Positions 1 through 14,000 are shown, counted from the stretch's first letter. The stretch is DNA of 64,000 bases from Spirodela intermedia (GCA_902729315.2 LR746272.1:6635827-6699826); one strand, 5' to 3'. The notes: a model not told the origin generated them from the letters alone. Numbers and translations: made by a program.

Positions 1-30
1 TGGTCTGATACCAAATGATGCCCCCCCCCC
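1..30 (-). mobile_element. LTR-retroelement primer-binding-site edge (remnant)
   Basis: Read on the minus strand, positions 1-13 give TGGTATCAGACCA, close to the initiator-Met tRNA primer-binding site TGGTATCAGA used by plant LTR retrotransposons. On the plus strand a C run and a CA run follow from position 18. A TG at 18-19 could be the complement of an LTR end (CA), so an LTR would extend rightward from here and the element body would lie left of the window. The other LTR boundary is not visible. A primer-site variant with the same flanking bases (TACCAAATGATG) occurs at about 48377-48388. The call rests on this motif alone. Confidence 0.4.
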
Positions 31-2734
31 ACACACACACAGAGAACTGACACAGAAGATCAGAAAAGACTTGGATTCAAAATTAGAGAACGAACAAGAA
101 GGAAAAGATAATAAGAAGGGTTCCGCAAGAACCCTAGGTCGCCATGGAGGCTTTCAAGAGGCCTCCCCTTCTTCCAGTGACTATCCTCCGTCTCCCTCCA
201 AAAGTGTCCCCCTCCTCTGCAGGCCGATCTCCAGTACTTGTCCTAAATGCCTCAAATTACAATCTTACCCCTCCTCCTTTAGACAGGAAGTCCTCCTTGA
301 GGAGGTATTTTTTCCTCTAAAATGGATGACTGCTGTGTCGTATTAATGTTCTTCCTACTCTCCATCTTGATGAAGGCTCAGTAACATTCTGCACGTTCTT
401 TATTTGTAGCTTTTTGTTCCCCATCACAGATCATCTTTGATCCTACACAATCTTGCCTTGGCAAAGGGATGACTTCAACAGCATCAGGCTTGTCAGAGGA
501 AAAGTTACCATCGTTGGCCATAGAAAAAATTCAAGAAACACGATACAAAATCATCCTCACATAGTTGTATCTAAATAAGGCCTTCTCAGTTGTCCGTTAT
601 TCAATTTAGGATCCACTAACTCTGTCATCAAGAAAGGATTTTATATTGATCCCAAAAGTAAAGACAAAAGTATCGACTGTCTTTTGCATGATTCTTTTTC
701 AGGCATTACTCTAATCAAAACTTAGAGCTCCTCATATTTACTGCTCTTCCTCTCCAAACCGGACTCCTTCTGGGAAGGAACTATTCAATTTTGCTTGTTG
801 TTTGAAGCATAAAGTTTGAAATCGTCATATAATTTTTCTGTTCAAACACCCATATCAGTAGCAAACGTTCTTCTACATAACTGCCATATATGTGTAAATC
901 AGTATATATCATCATTACTGTGATAACCTCAAGAAAGTCAAGTATTAATAATGTCGAATATAAACTAGGAGTATTGTGGCATTGATATCCGTATCTCAGT
1001 ACTCTTCGCCTGTAGCTCATGAAATCATTGATTCCGTATGAGTCAAGCTAGAGATGTGTGAATGTTACTCCACCTGATTCGCAATGTCTTTCCTACGTCT
1101 ACATGTCTTATCTGGTTTTGGGTCAGACATAATGTTTGGTTTTCTGCAACTTAGATGCATCTGGTTTCCATTCCAAGGTTGTTGGGTGGTATGAACCATG
1201 ATATTTGCTTTATTAAAAAATACAACCGATCCATAAATCACTACAGTCATTCCACTGACAGCTACAATAGCACAAGATGAAACTGATATCTGTATACCTA
1301 TAAATCCACATATTTATATATATATATATATATATATTCGTTTCCACCATCATACTCGGATATGTATCGTACTGAAGGCTGATGAGGCATCATCAATTAC
1401 ATTTATTATAAAAGATCCTACATTAAATGAAATTTCATATATTCTCTTTGATATCTAATGTTTTTTAATTTTTCTACAACTACTGAATTTAATACTTTTT
1501 AATTCGTTCTAATAATTCAACGTTATAAAAAAAATTGTCAATAGGTAAAACTTGTGCTAATGTTGTGTCGAGGTGTAGTATACATATTGGGTTATTGTTC
1601 TCATAGTATTCTGCTCTTTCTTACTCTTTCCTGTGTGCATATAACAATGAAAAACGTGAGATAAGGTCAACGGAATTCACAGAATTTAGATGCTTTATAT
1701 CATAGATCCGGGACATACGTGAAAGGAAAATTGCCTATTGATGGACATCATATGGGAAAGGCATTGCTGTTCATGGACTCAGATTGTAACACCCAGAAAC
1801 ATGTACATAAATGTAGGTAACCATCCACTATATAGCATTTTCAGTAAAGTTTCATTCACATGAATGTGGGGAATCGTCTGGTAGACTTTATACAGCTTAA
1901 TTTTGTTGCCTTTACATGAATATGCATGGGCACATGTTAGGATAGTCTGGCCTCGAGGTAGAGCAAAATTTGGCCTTCTACATATTTGGGATGGTTTCCT
2001 CTTTCAATAGACCACTCACATATGTAGCTTGAAGCTTCTCCTTCTGAGATGCCATCTAAAAGCAATATCTCAGACATAATCTCAAACTTTAGGTAAAGTT
2101 CCACCGTTTGTTAATTGTGTGTCAGGCTTCAATAACAAGAACCAATCCCAAATGATATTTGTAGTTTGCTTGATTTCGTAGAAGAACCAGAATTCACATG
2201 CCTGCTTTGGGTAAATATTTAAGTGACAGAATTCTGTAATTTAAATCGTTGATAAACGTTAAAGAATCATGATATCTCTGGAATTAAAATTGACGCAAAC
2301 CAAAAAAGAATAAAGAGTAGGGGAAATTTTCTATCGTATCAATTCATAGAAAAATTGCTGGTTACATACAATTACCTTGGCTTCAGAAAAGGAAAACTAC
2401 CGAGGTTGAATCCCACGATTTATTGGGTACTGAACCAAATTAGGGAACTCACCGACAAACTAACCCTTAATTATACGTTTTCTCCCACAGAAATGCCGGA
2501 CTTTATTTTCGCGCAATAGGAGCTCAGTATCTTTTCTGCTTCTGAAACAGTCCTAAATATGGCCTGCCTAATCCTCATTGACATAGACTTAATTTCCTTT
2601 AAGTATGCATTTTTTGGCAAACTGGCATTTCCAATGGTGCTCCGATTATTTAATATTTCAAATTGTTTGAGTCCTAGTTCAAATTGATTTTCTTGCTAAT
2701 TAAAAGTAGTAATTGGTTTTACTGAATTTACTAG
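31..2734. other. Stretch without a supported gene; upstream of lipase exons
   Basis: No exon of the lipase gene at 2735-4860 and no other family is recognisable here. The left few hundred bases may be LTR sequence. A 58-codon ORF runs from ATG at 144 in a good start context (GCCATGG) to TAA at 318-320, but it resembles nothing I know. A TA repeat lies at about 1310-1339. The rest is AT-rich with no clear signal. Confidence 0.5.
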
Positions 2735-4860
2735 ATTTCACAAGATGTAACTCCTTCCCCGCCAATTTTGAAGACCTTGACCATCCTCTCCTATTTTCTA
2801 CCACAAGCAAAGTTGTTCCCTTCTCAGGACATTGGGGAGCTCGCATTCAGGGACCCTGAGAAAAGAAAAATGGTATGGATTCGCTATGATCCCGGTTCAT
2901 GCAAATAATTGAAGTATTTGACATTTTTTCACAGAAACTTATTTACAAGATGCAGTAAAACTGGGCATATTTACCCGAGCATGAATTCTCCCTGGAAACA
3001 TATTTGGTGAAATTGTTGATTAGGTTTCAAATTTCTTATCTTTGCGATGATTTTTTTTTTTTCAAATTTTGTATTCGCTTTGAAATATGGGTAGACTAGT
3101 GAATGGTCATGATTTTGAAAAGGCTTTATCTCACCTCTTAGAGCGAATTGTTTTGCGATCTAAATGGTTTCTTGTCTTGAACTTAATATTTTTTGACCTG
3201 ATAATGAAAGGCTACACGACAATTTCAATGAATATTTTTGTTAGCATTAAATGACGAATTAATAGTCGCATAAATTTATTTGTTCTCTCTTGAATTGGGA
3301 AATCATTTTAAACTGATCATACTTCGTGCATTCCCGCTATCCTTGCTACTACTAGGTCTATTCTTTTAGCTAAAGTTTAATATTAAAGCAATACAAATTC
3401 TTAGGATCACCATGGTTTATGAGACTGGCCTATTTAGATTGGCTTTTTTCCTTTGTGGTGAAATCGTTGAAATTATTTCTTGTTTACTTATGTAGGCTGA
3501 CTACAACGTGATTTCCTATTCTGACAAAATGCGTTTGAAGACTGCAATCGAGCTCTTGAAGGCCACTAAAGATGTTGAATCACAAGTTGAAAAGGTTGCA
3601 AAACGTCGCTAGTTTTTTTTACTTCTGTGGTTTGTATTTAAATATTGCTGCATCATAGAGTAAATCGCTAGAAATCAGTTTCCTGCCATGTTTTTCTATA
3701 CAGTTAGTAATGCATAATACACCATGATTCCAGTTCCTTCGTCCTATTATTCCCTCTCTAATCTGCGTTTCCTTAATTATTGAATAGATTACCAGACTAT
3801 GCAAGAAATTCCACCAAACACATGGTTTCCTCTAATTAGAAATGTAAAATTAAGCTCCTCGATTCTTTAATGAAACCAAATATAACTCGTTATCGCTATC
3901 ACAAAGCTATGATTTTCATCTACAGTTTGTTTCAAATTGCATCGGCTGTCTTTTCCCCTAATGTCTACCTTTTCCATGCATGAAGTATTTTTTTTGTGTG
4001 CTACCAGAGCTATGACTCTTCCAAGCTCCGAAGATGCTCTTTAGTCTTCCTCTATCATATTTTTTTTACCCATGTGAATGCGGCAACCGATCAGAGCATT
4101 TCTTTCTCGAGCACTAATTTTATGGCCGCAACCCATCTCTCCTATTAATAGTATCTACCACTTATATAATCTCCTCTCCTGATTTTATTCACCCTCGATT
4201 TTGGTTATGTATTTCATGAGCCTACTTCTGCCAAATCAGTCCACATTTACGGTGCTTTCCGACTTTCTTCCCTGGTGTGTACTAAAACGCATAGTTGAAC
4301 TGTTTAGAATATCAATTTCACTAGAATATGGTATAGTTTAAGACACAGATCCTCAGAGATTATATTACTTGGGAACTATAAAGTTCAAATTATTTTACTC
4401 TGGGTTTCTTCCCATGAAGGCCTCACACTTTATGTATTCGATTCATTTTCTCTTTGCCATTACTGATGATGCCCGGGCTCAAGAACATAGCTGAAATCTC
4501 TGCACTAGCTAGTTCTATTTTTTATGAAACCTTACTACCCCACAAGGATTTACAGTAGTAGTATATTTTCATTGATGGCTGCTTACACAGCTATATCTCT
4601 AATTTATCTTTTCTCAAAGATACATCTGATCATCCTCACAGGTGTCTTCCCCTCTCTTGGTCCTCCATGGGGCTGCTGACAAGGTCACAGACCCCCTGGT
4701 CAGCAAGTTCCTCTATGACACCGCATGCAGCCAAGACAAAACGATGAAGATCTATGAGGATGGGTACCATTCTATTTTGGAGGGGGAGCCCGACGACAGA
4801 ATTTCTACGGTGATCTCTGACATTATCTCATGGTTGGATTCCCACTGTGCCCTTGTGTAG
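2735..4860 (+). CDS. Monoacylglycerol lipase-like alpha/beta hydrolase (C-terminal exons only)
   Basis: Likely a serine hydrolase of the plant monoacylglycerol lipase / caffeoylshikimate esterase-like group. Family members hydrolyse monoacylglycerols or related esters. Three exons fit splice consensus: 2735-2872 (138 nt, starts ISQDVTPSPP after TAG, ends KRKM before GTATGG), 3496-3594 (99 nt, ADYNVISYSDKMR) and 4642-4860 (VSSPLLVLHGAADKVTDP to stop TAG). The last exon carries the catalytic Asp (HGAAD) and, exactly 30 residues later, the catalytic His (GYHSILEGE), the same spacing as in human MAGL. The first two exon lengths equal those of the paralogue at 30203-34659. The nucleophile exon (GxSMGG) and the N-terminus are not found upstream in the window, so they lie beyond a long intron outside it, or the gene is truncated. 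It looks most like the Arabidopsis At5g19290 type. Confidence 0.88.
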
Positions 4861-6100
4861 ATGCAACCCACCACTCCCCCCCCATTTCCCACCCTACATA
4901 GGCCTGATAAATGTATTCATCTCATCATCTATTTTGCCTTGATTAGCGCACCATGTAATGATGTGAATTGACACACGCTAGAGCTTCGTGTCTTGGAAGA
5001 GCCTGTACTTGTCAACTCATGAGAAGATGTATGAGTGATAAGACTATCTGAGGCAGGTCCTAATGTTCGAAGTTGTTTTATATTGTCTAATAATCTGGGT
5101 GGTTGTGTTGGAATCTTCTCACATTGAAGAAGCAAAATGAAATCATGTGATTATTTAAGCAAGCTTGCTCCACATTGTTTTATTGATTTTGAGTTACATG
5201 GTTCAGTATCTGGTATGATATCTCAGACCATAAGTTATGCACATCTAATTTATGTTATTCATCCCATTTGTGATACTAGAGTAGTCTGATGCTAAAAACG
5301 GAATTTAAACCTTTGCTCTTATAAAGATCGGCTGCAATACTTTATTAGTCATATTATACCAACAAAAGAATTTCTTTCTATCCTGGTTCACTATGTCCAA
5401 GACAGAATATGGTTTTAGTCATTATTTTATTGGTGTTCTCTCATTCTGGTTCACTATATGATTCTCATGTTCTATTCTATAATGAACTTCCTTCTATTCA
5501 GTTTCAAATATTTACGAGATCATATTTTTATCATTTGATACATCTAGAAGTTCTAAAGACAATCATGAGACTAATACTCATTTGATCCATCTATAATCTG
5601 AGCGCTTCTATGGTATGCTATATGATTGAATTGTGATTTCAATCTCTTATCATACAAAGGAATGGTAATTAATTTAAATTATTCCTATTGTAAAAAGTTA
5701 TGAAAAATTATATATTATAAACATTTTTAGGCAAAATATGATTCCACACTATGTAATAAAATATTTTTTTTGATCAACTTCTAGTGACAACTATTTGAGA
5801 TTAAAATTTTTTGTTAGAATTTCAATGATTGTTAGACAAAGTAAGAGAATGACTTTCCTCCATCTTTGGGCAAAATATTCCCATGGATTGGTTTGGTCTT
5901 TCTAATTTTATGTCTCTTTGATTAATTGAAAGATATCTTTTTCTTTCTAATTTCTTATTCTGATCCATCATTATATATCTAATAATGTCACATTATTTGT
6001 AAATATCTTACACAATAAAATGAAAAATATACACTAAAGTCTTAATACTCTATCCCTCACCCCTCTGACTATCTTATATCTTTCTTAGAATGACTCTCTC
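4861..6100. other. AT-rich intergenic stretch
   Basis: This is the 3' flank of the lipase followed by AT-rich DNA. Short ORFs here resemble no family. The 3' UTR and poly(A) site of the lipase must lie in the first few hundred bases, but the signal is not distinctive. Confidence 0.5.
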
Positions 6101-8593
6101 ATAATTGTCAAATTAGTTAGATGATACACACTTTTATGAAATTATAGTTGTGTGAAATTTAATGTTAATTCAGATTTTGCCCATAGATCATAGGATCTAT
6201 TTTTAGTCAGGTATAGCCTTAATTGCAGCCTCTCACCCTTCACACAATTCTTGGGTTGTTGACTTTGGACCTTCCAATGACATAAGTAGTACTCCATCTC
6301 ACCTCATATCAACTTTAGTTAGGTAAGAATAAATTGATATTAGTTGAAGCTAGTAAAGTCACAATTGACGACGAAGGATCTATTAAGCTAAATAATTGCT
6401 TAACCCAACCTTTAGCACTTGATGTTCCCTTGATTCATATGAATATACTCTCCATAAATTCTAGCATAAAAATAATTGAACTGTTGTGTATACTTTCTTC
6501 TTGATCACGTTGTCATCTAGGATGTAAATATGAAGCAAACAATTGGGACTGGTCTTGAAGTAGGAGATTTATATCTCTTTGTGCCTCAAAAATTAATTTC
6601 ACTGTAGCCCAAGTCAAACCCAAATGCACCACACAAGCTTTCAAATCCAAATGTCTCAAAAAGATCAACTTATGCCACTCTAGATTAGGCCCTCTTTCAA
6701 ATCTTTGAAATTTATGTTTTCCTCTATGTTTAAGTTAATGGACATTCATACACTTTCAAACTAAACTTGTCGATTAACAAAACATTCTTGTACACATTTT
6801 CCACCTTCTAATATTAAAAGTTTATTTTCTTTTGAAATTATAGATTGTGATGTTTGAGGTTCATTTCTAGTTGTTTTGATAGATAGTAATAGATATTTTA
6901 TTTCCTTCAATGATGACTTAGCACGTTCAACATTGGTATTTTTGATGAAATCTCAAGAAGTTTGTAGCATTGTCTAAGTATTTTGTAACATGATAAAAAA
7001 TTACTTTGACAAATATATAAAAAATAATTTGTTCCAACAATTGCATAGGGTACTTTACATGAAAGTGATGAGAGTATCATTCATGAATCTTCTTAACCCT
7101 ATACACTTCAAGGAAATATAATTTTAGGAAGGAAAATAGACACCTATTAAAATTACATGTGCATTACTCCAATCTCAAATGTTATAGAAAATTTGGACAA
7201 GAGTCATATTCAATAACTAAAATGATATCTATCACTATCAAATATCATATTCAAACTTTATTATTTCCTAAAAATCACTTTTTTCTCTTCCACCTAAGGT
7301 ATATGGTTCTCTTTTATACATATACTTGAAGCACACAAAAATAATGAACTTAACCCCAGATCAAGTAGAGATATTTTTCTTAAATATTCACCTAATCAAA
7401 AGGGTTAAAAATGTCTTGATATCTTAACTATGAAAAAATATGAGTAAAAAAATGTTACCTTTGTTGAATCTGAATATTTCTATAATCCTAAGTCTTTAAC
7501 TCATTGGAAGATTTCCTTGTTCAATATTTGTTCAATTGTATCATTGCATGGCAATTCTCCACTATATGCTTCATGCCCAAATGACAAACTGCTTCTTGAA
7601 AAACATAATGCCACCTAGAACTTAGTGGAAAAATTACAAATAAAATTCAGCTAGTTCAGACTAACAATTACTTAATTACTTATTCCTTGTGAGGTAGAGG
7701 CAAAGATAAGAAAAGACTGATTATAGAATTACCATCTCATGAAATTACTTTAATCGTGAAAATTTTCATACTCAAACATTAAAAATGAACTTACTATTGT
7801 TTATGAAAAGGAGTTCATTTGAGCACAAAACACTCAATACCTGAATTCATTATCTATCCACAAATATCACCTTAATATTTCTCTTTTCTTTTGTCCATAG
7901 ACTCACTAACTCCACCAAATGTATTTGGACTTGACACAAAAGATCATAAGTGGGTAAGAGCAATGTAAGAAGAAATGAAAACCCTAGAAAGAAATGACAC
8001 TTGAAAATAATAAACTTATTAGTCAATAAATCTATAGTTAGATCAAAATGAGTGTTTAGTATCATACAAACATAGCTGGTCAAATTCACCTGTATAAAGC
8101 TTGACTAGTAGAAAAAGGTTTTACTAAAATATATAGCATTGACTATAATGAAGCCAATAAACTTTTTTTTAGTGTGGTGAAATTGAAGAAAAATAAGAAT
8201 ATTATTATCATTAGTTCAATTTTCATGAGACTTACATTAATTTTGATCATAAAAATGCATTCTGAAATTTTGATCTAGAAGTACCCACTTCTATGATGTG
8301 ACATTAAAATGAAGGCGTGCCATCTAAGGAAGACATTATATGACTTGAAACAATCTCTCAAGGTGTGCTTTAGTAGACTTTGACACACAATATTCAGATT
8401 TGACTATTGATAAAAAAATGAAGATCCTACTTTTTTGAAAAAGAAGATATGAATGTATGTAATATTGATTGTTTATGTTAATGATATGATGTTTACTAGG
8501 GATGGTTTTTATAAAAAAAAATTAATAGAGTCTAAAATAAAAAACTTGACCAGCTATGATAGTTGAGGTATTCCCTCAAAATTGAAGTTACGC

Positions 8594-8905
8594 CATCTAG
8601 GAGAGACTTGTACATTTGTTAGAAAAAAATATGCATTAGAACTCTTAAATGAATTTAGAAAGTTGGAATGTAACCCAACTATCATACTTATAGAGAGCAG
8701 TCATCATTTTATTAGCACTAATAGTGATGAGCTTCTAGTCAAAGCCAAACATCTAGGAGAGACTTGTACATTTATTAGAAAAAAATATGCATTAGAACTC
8801 TTAAATGAATTTAGAAAGTTGGAATCTAACCCAACTATCATACCTATAGAGAATAGTCATCATTTTATTAGCATTAATAGTGATGAGCTTCTAGTCAAAG
8901 CCAAA
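8594..8905 (+). repeat. Tandem duplication, two 156-bp units, inside the copia relic
   Basis: Two units of exactly 156 nt (start CATCTAGGAGAGACTTG at 8594 and 8750) differ at only a handful of positions. Each encodes 52 in-frame residues of the linker between reverse transcriptase and RNase H (motifs RKKYALELLNEF and HHFISxNSDELLVKAK). The period is a multiple of three, so a 133-codon ORF (8582-8983) stays open across it although the rest of the element is full of stops. A third copy is not present. Confidence 0.92.
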
Positions 8906-9487
8906 CACCTATGCCAACAAATAGTTAGAAAATTATTATATTTACCATTGACCATACTTGATCTATTTACCAGTTATATGTAGGTTGTTCATAGAACATT
9001 AAAATAGTTGGTCTTACCCAAAAAAATAATTTTTATTTACCAGATTATAATTCTTTAAAATAGAACAGTATATAAATGCAGATTAGGTTGGATCATGTCA
9101 GGATAGAAGATCTATAAGAAACTATGATATATTTTTGGATAAGTTTTGTGATGTGGAGGGGCAAGAATCAGATGGTGGTGATTTGAAAAGTGCAGTAGCA
9201 GAATATTGTGACCTAATAGAGTTACCATGGGTAAAACATTTTCTAATTGGTATTGACATTGGACCAAAACTTTTGCTCAAACTTAGTTGTGATAATAAAG
9301 TAGCTATAAACATTGTGAACAATTGAGTACAACATGATATGACCAAATATATTGAAATTGGTCAACACTTCATTTGAGAACAACTTGATGCAAAGGAGCC
9401 ATGTCTCTACTATCTATGATCAAAATATCAAGTTGAAGATATTTTTATAAAAGAATTATTATTAGTGACATTCAACTTGAAGGAGAG

Positions 9488-9806
9488 TGTGGTGATACCA
9501 AATTAGCTGTCTTAAATAGTTTTAAATATATCTTGGAAGGCATTTTCATTCTCAAGGATAGAGTTCAAGTAATGAGTCTTATTTTTTTGTGGTTTTCAAC
9601 TGTTGTAATTGGGGGAGCTTGCCCCTTAACCTAGGACAGCCAGTGTAATAGAAAAAAATAGTTTTCTCTTGCTTCTCTCATCTCTTTCTCTCTTCACCCA
9701 AGGCTTCTAGATTAATTAACCTCATCGTCTTGTTGTTTTCTCTTGCTAGCTGGTTTCCTCATCTTGTTGTTCTTGCCAACCAATCTCCTTATCTCATTTT
9801 TCAACA
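9488..9806 (+). mobile_element. 3' LTR of the copia relic
   Basis: It follows the purine-rich tract TTGAAGGAGAG, typical of a copia polypurine tract. It starts TGTGGTGATACC and ends TTTTTCAACA, about 319 nt, with TG/CA ends and a CT-rich 3' part. No matching 5' LTR was seen, so the element is truncated on the left. Confidence 0.75.
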
Positions 9807-11050
9807 ATAACATAATGACATTTCAGTATGATTCATTTCTTTGATTTGATCACACATCTATTTCGTAATTCTTCTTCACTATGAGTCAAATAATTATATA
9901 CTTGATAATTTTATATGATCACACTTTTAGATACACCATAAATGAATCCTCTTGTTGCTTATTTTGTGTTCTTGTCTAGTAACAAAAGGGCTGAAAAAGG
10001 AAAACCTTTTAAAATTATTGGAGAAGACAATGTACATGAGTTTCCTTTTCACTTGATAAATTGATGATATAAATTATTCTAATAAAATCTAAAAAATGGC
10101 TCACCTTCACCAATGGATTCATCAAAAATGATTTTTTACATCATCAATCTACCATGTTTATAACTCAATGAAGGAATAATAATTGCACAAACTTTTAGGA
10201 TTTCTATTAATCTAATATTAGGAATCTATTGAATGCATAAATTTGTTAAGAAATAGCATTTGTATATAAATAATTTATTCAAATCGGAATTGTGTCTTCT
10301 CATGAATCGATTGATCTCATTGCCTAACATAATCTTAATGTGCATAATCTAGAGAACAATTAATTTATTTATGCAGGTTGACTTGAGAAGTTGACATTGT
10401 GAACGATCATGCTTAGAAAGCACTCTGACATATTTATTTGTGAAATGGAGGAGACGAATAGCATGAGACCCAGTATGGAACCATTCAGCCAATCTTCTAA
10501 TAAAATTTAATAAACCCATTAGCTCACTAACTTCACACTCACAACACACAAATATCACAAACATCCTAGGAAAGAGTTCTAGGGCTCACATTTTGGGGTT
10601 GCCAGAGGAGCCCATTGAGCCTACTTGGACCATTTGATAACATTCTCTCACAAACCCATTAAAATTCCAAGCACAGAATACAAGGATCACATATAATTTA
10701 TAAAGAAAGTAAAAATTAAAAGCTCTCCTCACAGTTTAGGGTTTAGAGTTTTTGGTGGTACCATTCATTAAAGTGAACAGAAGAAATCATATGCACATAG
10801 AAAAGCAGAAAAAATGTCGGCTATGAAACTCTAGATGGACTTGGATGGACCGATCCACGTCACTGGCAACACATACAGAAGGGCCATTATATCCTGGATA
10901 AGAAGGTGAAAAGCTCCAGTTTGAGTTTAAGGTTCAGGGTTTGGAGTGACAACAAGAAATAAGTTAAAAACTGAGGCAATCATATGCACATGTAAAGAAA
11001 AGAAAAGAAAAGAAAAGAATCAATTTCCATAAGATTTCAGATCACATCTG
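9807..11050. other. Intergenic stretch, no gene recognised
   Basis: AT-rich DNA between the copia LTR and the 3' end of VPS26. An (AAAGA) repeat lies at about 10994-11018, probably within or just past the VPS26 3' UTR. No coding similarity was recognised. Confidence 0.5.
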
Positions 11051-14000
11051 TCAACTTTCACTAGAGCTTCCAGAATCCTCTTGTAGGCGGTACATGGTGA
11101 TCTCTTGCTGCTTGAAATAGCGCCGGTCCTCTTCATCCACAAGGACGATGTTCAAGTAGTACTTTACGCTGAATTTGTTGTTGATGTTGCGATATGTTGG
11201 TGTTAACTCATACGGGCTCAGGAACAATCTAATTGGAATCGATTCGCCTGTGAAAACGGATATATAAGGAAACAACGATGTTGACTTGGGGAATTCAGGA
11301 TCATCATAAAGTCAATGTTTTTCAGATAAATGATTATAAGTTATACCACAATACAGCTTACACTAAACAGGCCCAAAGTCAATTCCTTTTACCAAATAAT
11401 CTAAAATTCGGTTTAAGGAAGAAATTTAATACATTGTTGATCATTATATGGGTATTGCTACCCAAACGCAAAACAAATTGACCAGACATCAAGAGCTCAC
11501 AACCACCCTTAGAAACATGGGCATGCATATCTTATGCGACTTATGCATATCTCACTTAAGTATATATAGCTATACATATGTATATATATGTATATATATA
11601 TATATATTATATTCTCATTAATGATGCTAAAATTGAGCCCATCACTCCAAGATGAAGACATGCATTCCTTCTACACTGAGCAGTACCCAAAAAGAGTTCC
11701 CACTTCCAAGAAAACATTTTGGATAAAAGTCACCTTAAAGGAAATCATACATCATTACATTGAGATCATTTCTAATGAAATCATCCTAGGAAGATGAAAT
11801 CATACATCAGTTCCATGACTATCTAAAAACTCATATTAACATCCTCATTCATGTCACATTTAGACTCATATTTTCTTTAATTAGATACTTCAAAGATTTT
11901 GGGTCTTATGCAGCAAGTAACATGAAATTAAATGCAACTATGCCCTTCCAGAACCACAATAACTACATGCCCATCCCACAGTCATTCTCCTCAGAAGAAA
12001 ATTCCCGGCTTCCAATGCATCACAAGGTTTTACCAGAACAGATGACAGGAACCAGAACAAAACAAAGGAAAAAATGAATCATGAAAATATGAAATAAAAT
12101 CTATCAACATACCTCTCACCGGCGCACCATCCATCAGCTCAAACTTTGCGAGTGTCTCTGTCTCAACGTATGTGCTTGGCCCAGACCCAGTGGATTCCCT
12201 CCGCCTGATCTCAAGTTCCATGTTCTTTAGCTTGATCCTCACGAGAAGAAAATACACTTTGCCTATGATCACATCCTTCAGATGGTACCTGTACAAGAAT
12301 TAAATTTATCTCCACAAAAAGAAGAAAAAAAAATCCTTCTGCTCTCCACCCACGAGGAGCTAAACTCAAACCATGAAGGGAAACTCACTTGCTCTTGTTA
12401 TATTCAAACTCAATGTGCAGGCAGTCCTCAATCCCCACTTCCATCTGCCCGAGCGGACATGAGAAATATCAGTACAAGGCGAAGTATTAGAGGAGAAATA
12501 CTCTATCCGGTCCTGATGAGAAAATGCCAAGAGTCATTAATTGATACATTAAGACACCTAATATATAATTCTTGATGCAAATGTGTGAGGGCAGTGAAGG
12601 AAATTTACCATAGAAACATGGAAATGTACGGAAATATCAATGTTCAGAGGATTTAAACAGTAACCAGGGTGTCCATTTGACAATCCTAGACAGAAAATAA
12701 GCATCTTTTTACCAGGCCAAGACCAACACGCAGCCTAGAGAAAACCCCATAAAATAGGCTCAGGCCAGTAGCTGTTAAGACCAGCCAAGCCTAAATAGAA
12801 ATCGGGCCAGGCCCACTTTTCTTACTGGGCTTGATTGAGGCACAAGTAAAGAAAAGCCAGGCGGGGCCAAAGCCTTAATCAGCTCATCAACACCCTTAAC
12901 AACACAACCAGCCAGTCAATTGCGATGCTGAGATGAATTTCACAGCCCATGAAAGATTACTGACCTTGATGCTGTTGTTAATGGTTGGAAGTGGAGTGTA
13001 GTTCTGGACCTGAGGATAAAATGATAAAATAATGGATATAAAGTAAATGAAATAATTGCCTCAGAGTTCAAAAAACAACACACAGTAAATATCCAAGGAA
13101 ACAAATGACTATATATCATATCGTTATGCAGACTATCTCAGAGAAATTTAGGATTCACAGCTGGAATCATGATTCAAAGTTGATAGACAACAATACATGG
13201 CACAATGTCAGCAACGATGAGGCATAATATAGTTTATTCATAAAATTTGGATATCACGAAGGCTCATAGAATATTCTTATAATCATGATTCTTGGATGAG
13301 TTAGGCCAAAGTTAACAGCTTGTTTATAGAGAAAAACTAAGAAAATGAGTAAAAAAATGATACTTATAGATACTTTCGTTTTAAGTGAGCAGTAAGCAAT
13401 AATGGCACTTACCTGTATTATTTCATAGAAAACATGGGTATACATAATTCTTTGGTGTACATTTATGATTTCAGATCATTTATGATAGAAAACATGGTCA
13501 CTGCTCAAAATTCTTTTGTTTTCAGAGCCAAAGCACATTTCATATCGGAAAAATTTAGACATAAGCAGTAGAAGAAATCTCCGTAAGATCCAGCCATAAA
13601 AATTCAAGGTTGTACACAATTGAGTGAAAAAGTGTTACCCAGAAGTCTTGAAATTCCACAATGTTGCCGATGTAGTTGCGACTAACTGTGACTTTCAAAA
13701 CATACCTGAAAGTTCCAATTTTCTTGGTTACTTGCCATTATGGGAAACACATTCCAGTGGTGAAGGCGGAAGTGCAGAACAGTTCAAAGTAAAAGAGCCA
13801 GTGCTATCATGTAAAGGGCCGTATATAATTTAGGCACCCATTTTCTAGACATTTCCATCACACATTTGGAAATGTGGTTTTGACTAGACTTGGGCCAAGA
13901 ATATGGATGGGTTCAGTCTATCAGGAGGGATACTAAGACATGAGATTAGGGTGAAGAAAGGAGGTAGGCCTTGATATTATCAGAAGGAAATACAAAAACT

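Larger units (their letters stand above)
6100..9806 (+). mobile_element. Decayed Ty1/copia retrotransposon
   Basis: Fragments follow the copia order integrase, reverse transcriptase, RNase H, 3' LTR, all on the plus strand. Integrase: FNDDLARSTLVFLMKSQEV at about 6906, matching the usual DDYSR..WVFLMK..SEV region, then KENRHLLK at about 7123, matching ERKNRHLLE. Reverse transcriptase: LRKTLYDLKQS at about 8322-8352 and LIVYVNDMMFT at 8465-8497, where the catalytic YVDD has become YVND. RNase H: AVAEYCDL at about 9192 and SCDNKVAIN at about 9284, followed by in-frame stops. A purine tract precedes the 3' LTR. The left boundary is uncertain, and I could not identify gag or a 5' LTR. Many stops and frameshifts make it inactive. 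Confidence 0.85.

Noticed and set aside
10349-10564. 71-codon minus-strand ORF past the VPS26 3' end
   Set aside because: Too short, without a recognisable motif, next to a retroelement LTR.
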